From Pleurodeles waltl (Eukaryota; Chordata; Amphibia; Caudata; Salamandridae), in assembly GCF_031143425.1 (NCBI RefSeq), contig NC_090441.1, positions 221,708,928 through 221,772,927 of the forward strand: a DNA stretch of 64,000 nt. Direction: 5' to 3'. Made by a program: the position numbers and the translations under genes. Position 1 is the first letter of the stretch, and each line of letters begins with the position of its first letter. Below, in pieces: positions 23,293 through 33,700 of the stretch. The notes beneath the pieces were generated by a model. The model did no database searches and was not told the DNA's origin. It saw only the letters and a list, made by a program, of their open reading frames with translations.

Positions 23293-24430
23293 TCAGTGTT
23301 GTCTGGTGTTGCTTGTTGATCGAAGGTTGTACCCCTGCGGTGCAGGTGTGATCTTTATGGGTACCACAGGTGGTGGCTGGTTGACCTCAGGTCCAATTGC
23401 TCTCTTGGTGTGTGAGCTGTGGATCCAATATTTGAGGCCCTCACACTTGATCGCTGTGGCTGTTGTCAGTAGGACTTGGTAAGGCCCTTTCCACCGTGGT
23501 TGAAGGCAATGGTGTCTAGTGTGGGCCTTGACCCAAACCCAGTTGCCAGGCAGTAGTCCGTGTTCTGGTGGCGTTCCTCCTTCTGGCAAGGCCTACAGTA
23601 CCTGGCGGTGAAGACAGGGTAACGTCTCTGTTATCTTCCTGCAATATTGTAACAAAAGATCATCTGTTATTGCCAATGGGGCAACTGACATGTGGCCTGG
23701 AATGTTCATGGGGTGTCCAAATAGCACCTCATGGGGACTTAATTTTGTGACTCTATCAGGGGTACCTCTCATAGCAAGGAGCACAAATGGTAATGCATCA
23801 ATCCAAGATAGTTCAGTCACCGCGCATATCTTCCCTATTCTGTTTTTCAACACCCCATTTTTCCTCTCTACTGCCCCTGCTGCGGGTGGATGGTATGCGC
23901 AATGCAACTTTTGTGTTATTCCCAACCCTTTGCAAAGGGCACTTAGCCACAGTTTGTGCATCACAGTTTTTGGTGGGGTATGCCTCCGTCCATTTGCTGA
24001 ACATACAAACTATTACCAAAACATATTTTAGCTTGTATACCGGGGACATCTCAATGAAGTCCATTTGGAGGCTTTCAAAGAGTCCATGTGGCGGTGGGAA
24101 ATGGCCTGAAGCAGTTGGTGTACCTTTTCCCGTGTTGTACTGTGCACAAACCGTGCATCTCTTACATAAATGTTTTGCATATCGCTGAGATTTGGTATTA
24201 AATCAACATTGTGAAAACAGTCGTATCATTCCATCCCTACCCACATGTGAGGGGCCATGGAAAAGGCGTGCCATAGAGGACAGTAACGTGGATGGTAGAC
24301 ATATTTTACAGTTGGGTCCCACCCACACATCCTCCCCATCTGTCTTGCAACCGCCCTTTTCCCAATCTGTTAGTTCTGACCCATCAGCTTGCTGTTGAAC
24401 ACATTTTGAATCAAAATATGTACTTTCCTC
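23293..24430 (-). pseudogene. pol: ERV pol: integrase
   Basis: Reading leftwards: an HHCC-like zinc segment (H..H then KHLCKRCTVC, about 24270-24150, with an in-frame stop within it), the core start with first catalytic Asp (QMDFIEMSPVYK near 24060), then LHCAYHPPAAGAVERKNG with the catalytic Glu near 23870. The block that should hold the second Asp is missing: only about a dozen codons separate EAYPTK from ALCKGLGIT where about 45 are normal, and the frame changes there. The C-terminal domain (23293-23589) is well kept, with PGNWVWVKA and PRWKGPYQVLL. Not catalytically competent. Confidence 0.87.
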
Positions 24431-26270
24431 CTAAGCTATTGTGATGGGTTTAACATGGACCATTACATACTCACACCCACTGAGGGCTATTCTTCGTGCC
24501 TCTTTGTCAACAAAAGTATTTCCCATAGAAACATAGTCCTTAGCAGAAGTGTGGGCTGCACATTTTACAATTGCAACTTTTCTGGGCAGTAGTAGAGTGT
24601 GCAACAAGGCAACAATCAATGACGCATGTTGTATGTGTTGGCCTGCTGAAGTGAGAAATCCCCTTATTGCCCACAGTTGACCGAAATCATGAGTGAACCC
24701 AAAAGCATATTGGCTGTCAGTGTAAATGTTCGTTGTCTTTCCTGCTGCCAATTTGCATGCTCTGATTAGTGCTACTAATTCTGCTGCCTGGGCACTTTTA
24801 ATCTTTGGTAGCCTTCCTCCTTCAAGTAGTCTTTTGGCCATCCCCACAGCATAGGCTGCTTGTAGCATCCCAGTGTGGTCCCTAATGCATGAACCATCCA
24901 CAAACAAATCACCCTCGGCCTCAGGGAATGGGGTGTCTCTGAGATCTGGCCTCACCTTGGTGTGTGTGTCGACTGCCATAATACAATCGTGGAAAGAATT
25001 ATCTATGGTGGGATCATCGTGATCCATTTCAGTAGGCAACAGGCAGGAGGGATTCAATGTTGTGCATCTCTTTATCCTTATATGTGGTGCCAATAGTGTC
25101 AACTCATAGCGTGAGAGGCGAGCATTTGTCAGGTGCTGGGTCTTAGTGGTAGTTAGTAATGTGTCAATTGCGTGTGGGACATGTAACACCAAAGTATGAG
25201 CCAGGACAATGTTCTCTGATTGTTCCACTACTAAGGTGGCCGCTGCTACCGCCCTCAGACACGGGGGAAGACCTGCTGCTACCGGGTCCAGGGTGGCCGT
25301 ATAGTAAGCCACTGGGCGGTAGAAGGTGCTGTGTTTTTGTGCCAAAACCCCTAGAGAGCAACCACCTTTTTCATGGCAAAATAAGTGGAAATCTTTCGTG
25401 TAATCTGGGAGGCCTAATGCTGATGCCACGCACAATGTGAACTTTAATTTCTGAAAAGGCTCTTCACAGTTTTCTGACCATGGTACTTTGTCTGGGACAC
25501 CCTTGTATGTTAAATTCAAAAGTGGTTGTGCAATCAGGGAGAAATTCGGTATCTAATGCCTGCAGTAACTTGCCACCCCAAGGAAAGCCCTCACCTCCTT
25601 CTGTGTTTGTGGCCTGGGGTGCTGAGTTATTGTTGCTATCCTATCTGGCAACAATCTCCTGGACCCTGGTGATAGTTCGTGCCCTAGGTACTTCCTTTTG
25701 ATTGGCAAAACTGCAACTTCTTTGGGGAGACCTTATGTCCTTTTATGGCAAGGTGACAGAGTACGGCCACGGTGTCCTGGACACACGCTTCCCGTGATGG
25801 GGAGGCTAGCAACAAATCATCAATATATTGTATCAAAGTTGATCCTCCTGCGAAGTGCAATGATGCCAAGTCTGCTCTTAAAGCGTCTGAGAATAATGTT
25901 GGACTGTCTGCAAACCCCTGAGGGAGACAAGTATATGTTAGCTTTCTTTTTTTGAACGTAAAACAGAATAGACCCTGAGATTCCCTATGAAGAGGCACTG
26001 AAAAAAATGCATTACTGAGATCCAGGACTTGAGGTGCGTGGCTGTACTGGGAATGTTTGATATGATGGTGGCCGGGTTGGAAACCACAGGGAACAATGGT
26101 ATAACTGCCTTGTTCAGTTCCCTAAGATCTTGAGTAAATCGGTATACCGGGGCCCCATCTGGCCCTTTCGTTGCCTTTTCCACGGGGAGAATAGGAGTGT
26201 TGCAGGGGCTGTGTCGTACCTCCCACAGTATTCCCTTCTTTAGAAGCTCTTCTATTACTGGAGCTATCCC
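24431..26270 (-). pseudogene. pol: ERV pol: reverse transcriptase and RNase H
   Basis: RT fingers start near 26250 (YRFTQDLRELNKAV at about 26120). Motif A VLDLSNAFFS lies near 26000 after a one-base frameshift at about 26030, LPQGFADSPTLFS follows, and the active-site YIDDLLLAS is near 25820. Another frameshift lies near 25550. The connection and RNase H are open from 25519 to 24431. RNase H residues by position in that 362-codon frame are Asp208 (LFVDGS), Glu247 (AQAAELVAL), Asp268 (YTDSQYAF) and Asp338 (GNTFVDKEA), so all four acidic residues are retained. Stops: TAG after the protease at about 26271 and TAG at 24431 before integrase. Confidence 0.92.
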
Positions 26271-27083
26271 CTACTCTCCCTCTTTGGCTATTGTGTATTG
26301 TGGCACCTGTGGTAGACGTGCTCCAGGGCGCAGTGTCACTCGCACTGGGGGACAATCTAATATTCTTCCCACATTATTTGGCCCCCTTGCCCACACTTCA
26401 CTGGGGACCGAGTCTTGTAACTCTTGTAAGAGACTTTGCTCTTGTCCGTTGCCTCCGGAGTCACATCCCATGAAAGCCTGTAATGCTATCCCATTCTCCT
26501 TGCTTTCCAGGAAGATCCCTTCAGGTGAGCAGCTGATGGTGCACTGTAATTTACATAGAAGATCTCTCCTTAGCAAATTTACTGCACAGTGTCTCCCAAA
26601 AATGAATTGGTGATTTACAGTAATAGGGGCGACTTTGAATTTCAATGGTTGTGTTAAGTATTCACTCATAGGTTGTCCTGTCAAACCTACGGCTGTCACT
26701 TGAGTTGCTGATAATGGTGCGTTGGGTACATCAGAGGCCTTTAGCATTGACATAGTGGCCCCAGTGTCAACTAAGAAGGGCACAGTTCTGCTTAGCACTG
26801 TTCCATCTACATATGGACCTTCTTGATCAACCGACAGTACTGGGCCTGTGAAATGCGTCTCCACAGGAGGTGGATATGGAAACCCATGTCCCCCCTGAGG
26901 TGCCTGTGGTATGTCTTGATATGTACCCCACCCCGCACAAGCCAGGTCATTTACAGTGGCTGCATCATATGCATTGTTAGTATAAGGTGGGGGTAGTAAC
27001 TGTTGTGTCCTGTATTGTATACTGCCCTGTTGTTGTCTCTGCTGACCTCTACCTCTTTGTCCCCTGGCTAAAAAAGGGGGCAA
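26271..27083 (-). pseudogene. pro: ERV protease
   Basis: A continuous frame without internal stop contains the aspartic protease signature FLVDTGATMSML near 26770 and the C-terminal NLLRRDLL near 26580, matching the retropepsin pattern 'LLGRDLL' with Gly replaced by Arg. It is in the -1 frame relative to gag and begins in a CCCCCTTTTTT tract at about 27070-27080. A Pro/Gln-rich linker precedes the protease domain. The frame closes with TAG at the junction to RT, where a fused pro-pol would normally continue. Confidence 0.85.
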
Positions 27084-27984
27084 TCTGCCTTCCAGTGTCC
27101 CTGTTGGTTACAGTGGAAACAGGTGGTACCTGGCAGGGGCGTGAAAGGGACCCGTTCACCCTGTCCCCTGCCCCTTCCCTTACCCCTGCTTTGATTATTG
27201 TTGTAAAATCATTCTTGTGCCACCGTTAGTTTTACCTCATCCTTTTTCAATTTCTCATTGTCTGCCTTTTGGATATTTGTTTGATAGTCTGCGCCATACC
27301 TTGCTTCTGCTAACACTTTGTCAATGGGTTCTTGTTGCCAGCACACAAAAGACGTTTGTAAATGAGTTTGTATAGGCTGCTGCAATCCATATACAAAGTT
27401 GGTCACAAACGCAGACATCGCCTCACCCAGTGGGTTCTTCATTCCACTACTCTTGCTGCTTCTATCTCGTGTCCTGGTGCCCCCCCTTTCCCCTCACTGG
27501 TTGCTCTGCCGGCCATCCTACCACCTTCTTGCAATCCTCCCATAAATCTTGTGGTATTATTATACTGAATAACATGTTCAAATCCTTCCAGAGCATTTCT
27601 CCCATGTCCACTATTCTATTCAATTCTGTGTACCATTTGTGTGGCTCATCGCGTAATTTTGGGAAGTCTTTGGTGAAGGAAAATAGGTCAGCTCTGTGGC
27701 AAGGTACATAGACATATGTCGGGGTATGGCCATCCTCTCCTAAGGAGGACGAAGGTACTTCTCTCAGAGGCATCATCTTTGTCTGTACCTGTTCTGTCCC
27801 GTCCTTGTTTTTCTCTAGGCTCTGCAGGACCTGAGCTGCTTTTAACCCGTCTTTCAATTCTTTCCATTTTTGTAATTTTAATATGGCGTATTCCAGTTTT
27901 TCAGACAATTTGTCGTTACTCCAGGATGGCACATCTGCATCTGTGAAACTCATTTGAGAAGTGTCCCAACTGTATTCTGTTGGC

Positions 27985-29436
27985 AGGGGACTCGTGCTGT
28001 TGGTGTAGCGAGCATATATCTGGTGTACCTCAGGGCCTAGGGCCATCAGTTCCGATCGCGCAATGGCCAGTAGATCCTCCCTGTATCCCCTATTGTTATC
28101 TCTTTCTACCTCCGCCAGGGGACTCGTGCTGTTGGTGTATTGTGCACATATCTGGTGTACCTCAGGGCCTAGGGCCATCAGTTTTGATTGCGCCATGGCC
28201 AGTAGTTCCTCCCTGTATCCCCTATTGTTATCTCTTTCTACCTCCGCCAGGGGACTTGTGCTGTTGGTGTAGCGTGCATATAACTGGTGTATCTCAGGGC
28301 CTAGGGCCATCAGTTCCGATCGCGCCATGGCCAGTAGTTCCTCCCTGTATTCCCTATTGTTATCTCTTTCTACCTCCGCCGGGGACTCGTGCTGTTGGTG
28401 TAGCGTGCATATATCTGGTGTATATCAGGGCCTAGGGCCATCAGTTCCGATCGTGCCATGGCCAGTAGTTCCTCCCTGTATCCCCTATTGTTATCTCTTT
28501 CGACCTCCGCCAGGGGACTCGTGCTGTTGGTGTATTGTGCATATATCTGGTGTATCTCAGGGCCTAGGGACACCAGTTTTGATCGCGCCATGGCCAGTAG
28601 TTCCTCTCTGTATCCCCTATTGTTATCTCTTTCGACCTCCACCAGGGGACTCGTGCTGTTGGTGTAGCGTGCATATATCTGGTGTACCTCAGGGCCTAGG
28701 GCTATCAGTTCCGATCGCGCCATGGCCAGTAGTTCCTCCCTGTATCCCCTATTGTTATCTCTTTCTACCTCCACCAGGGGACTCGTGCTGTTGGTGTATT
28801 GTGCATATATCTGGTGTACCTCAGGGCCTAGGGACGCTAGTTCTGATCGCGCCATGGCCAGTAGTTCCTCCCTGTATTCCCTATTGATATCTCTTTCTAC
28901 CTCCGCCAGGGGACTCGTGCTGTCGGTGTATTGTGCATATATCTAGTGTATCTCAGGGCCTAGGGCCATCAGTTCTGATCGCGCCATGGCCAGTAGTTCC
29001 TCTCTGTATTCCCTATTGTTATCTCTTTCTACCTCCGCCAGGGGACTCGTGCTGTTGGTGTAGCGTGCATATATCTGGTGTATCTCAGGGCCTAGGGCCA
29101 TCAGTTCCGATTGCGCCATGGCCAGTAGTTCCTCCCTGTATTCCCTATTGTTATCTCTTTCTACCTCCGCCAGGGGACTCGTGCTGTTGGTGTAGCGTGC
29201 ATATATCTGGTGAATCTCAGGGGCTAGGGCCACCAGTTCTGATCGCGCCATGGCCAGTAGTTCCTCCCTGTATTCCCTATTGTTGTCTCTTTCTACCTCC
29301 GCCAGGGGACTCGTGCTGTTGGTGTATTGTGCATATATCTGGTGTATCTCAGGGCCTAGGGACACCAGTTCTGATCGCGCCATGGCTAGTAGTTCCTCCC
29401 TGTATTCCCTATTGTTATCTCTTTCCACCTTCGCAA
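27985..29436 (-). repeat. Eleven 132-bp tandem repeats inside gag
   Basis: Each 44-residue unit contains EVERDNN, YREELLAMA, LGPEIHQIYA and YTNSTSP. The unit is rich in Glu, Arg and Leu with heptad-like spacing, so a helical or coiled-coil rod is plausible. The period of 132 bp is a multiple of three and preserves the frame. Lesions: a one-base deletion near 28381 and a TAG near 28943. Units differ from each other at few positions, so the expansion looks recent relative to the rest of gag. Confidence 0.93.
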
Positions 29437-29507
29437 ATGTCTGTCTTCTATCCATGAGATCTGTGAGTATGGCACAACCATTTTTTCTGTCTGATTTCAG
29501 GAACTTA

Positions 29508-29698
29508 GGGGGTTATTACAACTTTGCAGGAGGTGTTAATCCGTCCCAAAAGTGACGGTAAAGTGATGGATATATCACCAGCCGTATTACGAGTTCCATA
29601 GGATATAATGGACTCGTAATACGGCTGGTGGTATATCCGTCACTTTACCGTCACTTTTGGGATGGATTAACACCTCCTCCAAAGTTGTAATAACCCCC
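29508..29698. mobile_element. 191-bp palindromic Harbinger MITE in gag
   Basis: The two halves are near-perfect reverse complements. The termini GGGGGTTATTACAACTTTG face outward and the 3-bp target duplication TTA lies at 29505-29507 and 29699-29701. The termini resemble those of the 8.8 kb Harbinger elements (GGGGGTNATT...AAC). No coding capacity. Confidence 0.93.
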
Positions 29699-32025
29699 TT
29701 AGTGTTTCTTAGTGTGCTGGGGGAAGCACTCGGTGTACCGTATGGTGAATTTCCCTTCGCCTGTGCCACTGTTAGACTGTTTCTCCTTTCAAATAGACTT
29801 CTGTCTAAAAACCTTGTCATAACATCAATGTTCTGCTTCGTGTGGTGCGTGAAAACACATACCTCCCATATTATCTCATATAATCCCTTAGTCCCTACAC
29901 TACTGTCCCTGGACGCATCTTGGAACTGCTGTTTCCAATGTGTACTCAGCAATTTTGGTCCATTTCCTTTCTTTGTAGCCTGCGCCAACAATCTGTCACT
30001 TTCCTTGTTCGTTTTCAGAGCAATGTGGGCCACTTCCTCTATGACTTCCTGCAGCATTTAAAAGTCTGTTACTCGTTCAAGGTTCATTTTTGTTAGTTCC
30101 TCTTTTATAAAACCATGTGCGAGCTCACAGGCTACAGCCTTCTGAGCCAGGTCTAGCTCAGGAGGCTCTGCGCCTGTCACTAAGTGCTCAACGTGCACTT
30201 TTTCCTCCGAACTCACTGTTTTATTGTCATTACCTAACCTCCCCATCAGTATGTCTTCAATGAGTGCGTCCTCGGTCTCTTCCTTCGTTGTTCCCTGCAT
30301 ACTGTGTTCCTGTGATGGTGTACCTACCACAGGAAGACATGGGAATGTTCCTACCACATCGAGCATTTTATCCCTCCGCTCCTCCCTTTTGTCATTCCTC
30401 TGTCTTTCAGATTAAATTCCGTCTTTGAGAATGACCAATTCCTTGCACACTTTAGCTTTGATAACATTTGTCGCTCTGAGTTCCCGTAGGCAAAAGTCTC
30501 AGGAATAGAAAGAGCCCCATTAGAGGTTACGTAAATTACGTCCCTTTAGAATCAGCATTTGTCTCAAGTATGACAAGCTGTTCATGTCATATGTGCCATT
30601 ACTTGGAAACTGTAAGTGGGTCGCCTGCCCGTAAGTCTATGCCATTTGTCAAGAAACATTAATGCATGTAGTCCTTGCTTAACAGCTACTTGGTATGCAG
30701 GACTATCCCCAAGAGGTGTGGGTTGGTGTGTGTTCAAATGTTCCTTGCTAAAGGGGTTCCCCATAGCTAAATAAAAGGACACAGCTTTCCCTTACCACTT
30801 CACGCAAACAGTTCGGTCACACCAAGAAACACGAGGGAGTCGGCTATCTTTGCCACTCATATCAAATGACACAAGAGGAAAACCCACACTCAAATCAGCA
30901 CTGCCAACCGCATATGTTATTTGTGAAGCAGAGAGCTTGTCTGCAATGACACAACAGTACACGCAGCCTTGTCTACCGCAAGCATGCACAAGTAGAAATG
31001 AAAAACAGTGCCAAGGTGCTGATGACGGCGTACACCGGAGTCCTTCTAGCGAATAAAGGATGACAGAAAGGTCAAGAGAGAAAGGCAAGGATCCCACACC
31101 CTTCCTTTCCTGCCCTGAGGCAGGGTGCAGCTGTATGGGATTAGAACCCGGACCAGATCCTTGGCGGGTGATACACAGGTAATGCAACAATGGTGAACAG
31201 TGCACTCAATCACATAAAAGCAATACGATAACAATATGACAAAAACAGGTACTTGCCCTAAGTGATGGCCATGCCTCCCATCCTTTGTGCTGGTGCGTGG
31301 TGACAGCAGAGTGTGGTGCACAGGCAGACCCTGTCAGTTGTAGCAATCAGTCACTGTAACGGTATTGGCACGTGCTTCTCCTGAGTTCTGTTAGAATAGC
31401 AGCTTAAGTCAGTCAGTTAATACACATGACAGTACACCCCTCTTATTTTATGTCAGTACGTAACCCACACTCCTACCTCACTATATTCTCCCTACTGTCC
31501 TAACACAGAAGTCATGCACACCGTCGATTTCTCCAACACCCTTTTCTTACTCCTCATCCATTCATCTCACTCAACTCTCCATGTAAGCAGCAGGAGAGAA
31601 AAAAAATCAATATGACACCCCCATTGGGCACAACACTCGAACGCTATCAGAGCAGAAAAATATGCGAGAACACAGCACTGCCTGCCTGCTCCACTGGAGT
31701 GGAAAACTACCACTCGATAAATCACTGGGCACCACCTGCCCTTCCTGCTGGGGTGGACAATTACCACCCACTCCGGCCAGAGTATTCCTCCCCAGCCCCT
31801 CCGGCTGGGAAATGCCGCACCAACCCTTTCCGGTTGGAAGCTGTGGCCACACAACGCCTCCCGCTGTGTACCGAGACCATACCATCAACAGTCTCACACA
31901 TGTAGTGTCGCTAGATAAAGAGAAACTCTTGGCTAATAGTTACAGCAACTGCTGAGCCATGAATTCGTTAGGCACTGAGAACAAAAGAGAGAAGAAAATG
32001 GTGCAATAAGGCAGAAACGATAATA

Positions 32026-32217
32026 TTAACACAAAACTCCAGCACGCGGTGTACAACTATAGGCCACCACTTGAATGTCTGAACGAGGTACTGTAGAGGA
32101 GCCTGGAATAATGAGGACAGGAACATCCGCATGCCAGCGTAAACAAAGAAAAAACATAACAAGAAAGAACAGCAGGCTAATAGGAATAGCATATAGTACA
32201 ATTATCCACAACTCCAT
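32026..32217 (-). CDS. Small membrane-protein-like frame in ERV leader
   Basis: ATG at 32217 opens a 63-codon frame. After three residues comes a hydrophobic stretch of about 26 residues (WIIVLYAIPISLLFFLVMFF...), then a polar tail ending GVLC. That fits a single-pass membrane protein. It lies between the 5' LTR and gag, where complex epsilonretroviruses such as walleye dermal sarcoma virus are known to have an accessory frame (orf C). I see no sequence similarity to support homology, and the hydrophobic run could be chance in T-rich sequence. Function unknown. Confidence 0.35.
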   Translation of the reverse strand: MELWIIVLYAIPISLLFFLVMFFLCLRWHADVPVLIIPGSSTVPRSDIQVVAYSCTPRAGVLC

Positions 32218-32345
32218 TGAGAAATACAGACGTAAATCACCCCGCCACCTCCCCCCTTTACAAGCCAAACACCCTTTGCTAACCGAGGGAGAGAGAGAGA
32301 GAAAAAAAAATTAAAACAGAAACAGACGGGACCGAGGAAATGACA

Positions 32346-32354
32346 GATACTCAC
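32346..32354 (-). promoter_or_regulatory. Candidate ERV major splice donor
   Basis: On minus the sequence GTGAGTATC matches the consensus donor and lies about 120 bases inside the 5' LTR boundary, a usual position for the donor that makes env mRNA. Confidence 0.5.
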
Positions 32355-32453
32355 AACAGCACCAGCACCCTGCCCCGGAGGGGGCCCGACCAGCTCAAAA
32401 CACTGTTGCCCCCCCCCGCAGAGAGGCAGGAGCCGTGCCAGCGAAACCGTAAA

Positions 32454-32471
32454 TCCAACCGCAATCCTCCA
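32454..32471 (-). promoter_or_regulatory. Candidate ERV primer binding site
   Basis: Five bases after the 5' LTR end the minus strand starts TGGAGGATTGCGGTTGGA, complementary to a CCA-ending RNA. The first six bases agree with tRNA-Gln/Thr-type sites, but the rest does not match any tRNA I can recall, so the primer is unassigned. Confidence 0.35.
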
Positions 32472-32476
32472 CAAGA

Positions 32477-33089
32477 TGTCGAAGCCAAGTCGGAGTATTT
32501 CAGATCCAGACAATTCAGGAAACAAACCAAGACCAGCCGCTCTTCCTTAGATAACTTTGAATAAGAACTAATAAGACATAATAAGAAATACATGTACATG
32601 GAGACTGAGCAGCCTAAATCCAGCTCGAACAGTCTGCACAAGGAAGTAATACATGATCTTTTATAGCATTAAACCGCAGACACATTAACACATTTCATTG
32701 GTTCTTGATATTGACGTATGATTCATTTTTTCTATATAGCACATGTGATGCTCCATTTAAGGGTTAGAATCATAGACAAGAAGCTTGCACAATGTCCTCT
32801 GAATCAAATGTCTTGTGATACATCTATATGTGGAGAAAGAGGAACCATAAGTGCATACGTTAGTACTTTTATCAGTGAGGATTTTGCAAGCTAGCATGCG
32901 GTGGTGTCTTGTGATGGCCGTCAGTTTAGCAAGCCTTGCAACATAATGCGTTTCAAGCACAATAGACATTTCTTCAAGGCCTAGCTAATTCAACAGTGTA
33001 AGGTGTTCAACAGAAACAGGTCTGTATTTTCATTGTGTATCACAGGGCCTACTAGGCCCAAAATGGATCCAGGAGAACGTAATTCCACA
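32477..33089 (-). repeat. ERV 5' LTR
   Basis: TGTGGAAT...CTTCGACA on minus, 613 bp. Promoter elements in order on minus: CCAAT (32697-32701) and TATAAAA (32659-32665), about 35 bases apart, placing transcription start near 32635. It ends at the leader. The right flank 33090-33093 is the CTGG duplication. Confidence 0.93.
32659..32665 (-). promoter_or_regulatory. TATA box of ERV 5' LTR
   Basis: Minus-strand TATAAAA, preceded 35 bases upstream by CCAAT. The same pair is conserved in the other LTR at 12128-12134 and 12166-12170. Confidence 0.7.
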
Positions 33090-33093
33090 CTGG

Positions 33094-33700
33094 CTGCAGA
33101 CACATACCAGGGGAATGATCACAGTCTGGAGGGAATTCACTAAATGTTATCAACCCCATCAAAAAAGTCAAACCCAAGAACTTTTTCATCTCTTCCAGAT
33201 TTGTGGGAATGCCCTGGGTAGCTCTAGACTGAGGCTTAAGTCTGGCCGTGCTGTCCCTCAAATACGGCTCTGCATACAAATTAGTCTGCTCAACAAGCTC
33301 TTCCAAAAATACATTGCCCATATACAACTCAAAAAAATTGTAGGAATGACAGGAAAAAAGTTTTACGTATTCACTCTACACCCTGGGAGACCAGGAAAGG
33401 CAGGCAACTGTGGCTGCTCCATATCTGGGGCAACCCACGTGTCAGGTCTTCCAATGGGAAACCATTCAGCCCCAGGCTGCTGCACTATTGGCACATCAGT
33501 GTCCTCCTCTAAAACAGGCCCTTACTCTGCACTGAGAGAGGCTTCCTCATCAGAAGATTCCTCTCCTACAGACAACTCGCTGCCAGAATCTCTCATGTCC
33601 TCCTCTGCCTCAGATGCAGAGTCAGTCTCATAATCATGGTCAGAAGATGACTCAAAAAGCAGCCAACAACCTGCTGAGCAGTCACTCTGCGGCTGGCCAT
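33094..33700 (-). pseudogene. piggyBac transposase N-terminal remnant
   Basis: ATG at 33700 (MASRRVTAQQVV) begins a decayed frame. After a shift it gives an acidic Ser/Glu/Asp-rich N-terminus (SASEAEEDMRDSGSELSVGE, 33520-33660), then EWFPIGRPDTWV-like text. Another frame near 33170-33330 reads NLYAEPYLRDS and NLEEMKKFLGLTFLMGLI, which matches the start of the piggyBac (PGBD4-like) DDE domain. Several stops and frameshifts occur. The catalytic Asp region is absent: the sequence ends at the ERV boundary, and the far side of the ERV does not continue it. Confidence 0.7.

Larger units (their letters stand above)
27066..30764 (-). pseudogene. gag: ERV gag (matrix, repeat spacer, capsid, nucleocapsid)
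   Basis: ATG at 30764 is followed by Gly (MGNPFS), a myristoylation-type matrix start. The frame stops at 30582 and continues in pieces (30366-30058, 30057-29700, 29455 leftwards). A MITE is inserted at 29508-29698. Eleven 44-codon repeats occupy 29436-27985. The capsid follows, with YVPCHRADLFSFTKDFPKL and W-rich helices resembling the class I p30 capsid, then a one-base shift near 27480, a major helix segment, an in-frame TGA at 27209-27211, and one CCHC zinc knuckle (C-FH-C-NQQG-H-WKAD-C) near 27085-27125. Gag ends with TAG right after CPLF. Confidence 0.88.
30765..32476 (-). other. ERV 1.7 kb leader between 5' LTR and gag
   Basis: Unusually long for a simple class I provirus. It holds a candidate primer binding site and splice donor at its right end, a small membrane-protein-like frame (32026-32217), and an irregular region at 31680-31870 with repeated 'ccggctggaa'-like words. 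Packaging signals cannot be identified by reading. Confidence 0.6.
11946..33089 (-). mobile_element. Endogenous retrovirus, class I-like, defective and nested
   Basis: Two near-identical ~600 bp LTRs (11946-12543 and 32477-33089) lie in direct orientation around a minus-strand gag-pro-pol-env order. The 4-bp sequence CTGG repeats at 11942-11945 and 33090-33093 as target duplication. The 8.8 kb Harbinger insertion and the 191 bp MITE account for about 9 kb, so the provirus itself was about 12.1 kb. Class I (gamma/epsilon-like) affinity is inferred from the 4-bp duplication, one CCHC knuckle, the C-terminal integrase RWKGPYQV block and a CX6CC transmembrane motif. Every coding region is broken. 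By eye the LTRs differ at about twenty positions plus one ~15-base indel, so the insertion is not very recent. Confidence 0.92.

Noticed and set aside
27980..29457. Plus-strand frames with repeated 'CIPYCYLFLPPPGDSCCWC' text
   Set aside because: Antisense of the gag 132-bp repeats; the minus-strand reading connects with matrix, capsid and nucleocapsid and is the coding one.
32454..32471. Firm tRNA assignment of the ERV primer binding site
   Set aside because: Only the first six bases agree with tRNA-Gln or tRNA-Thr type sites; the remainder does not, so the primer was left open.
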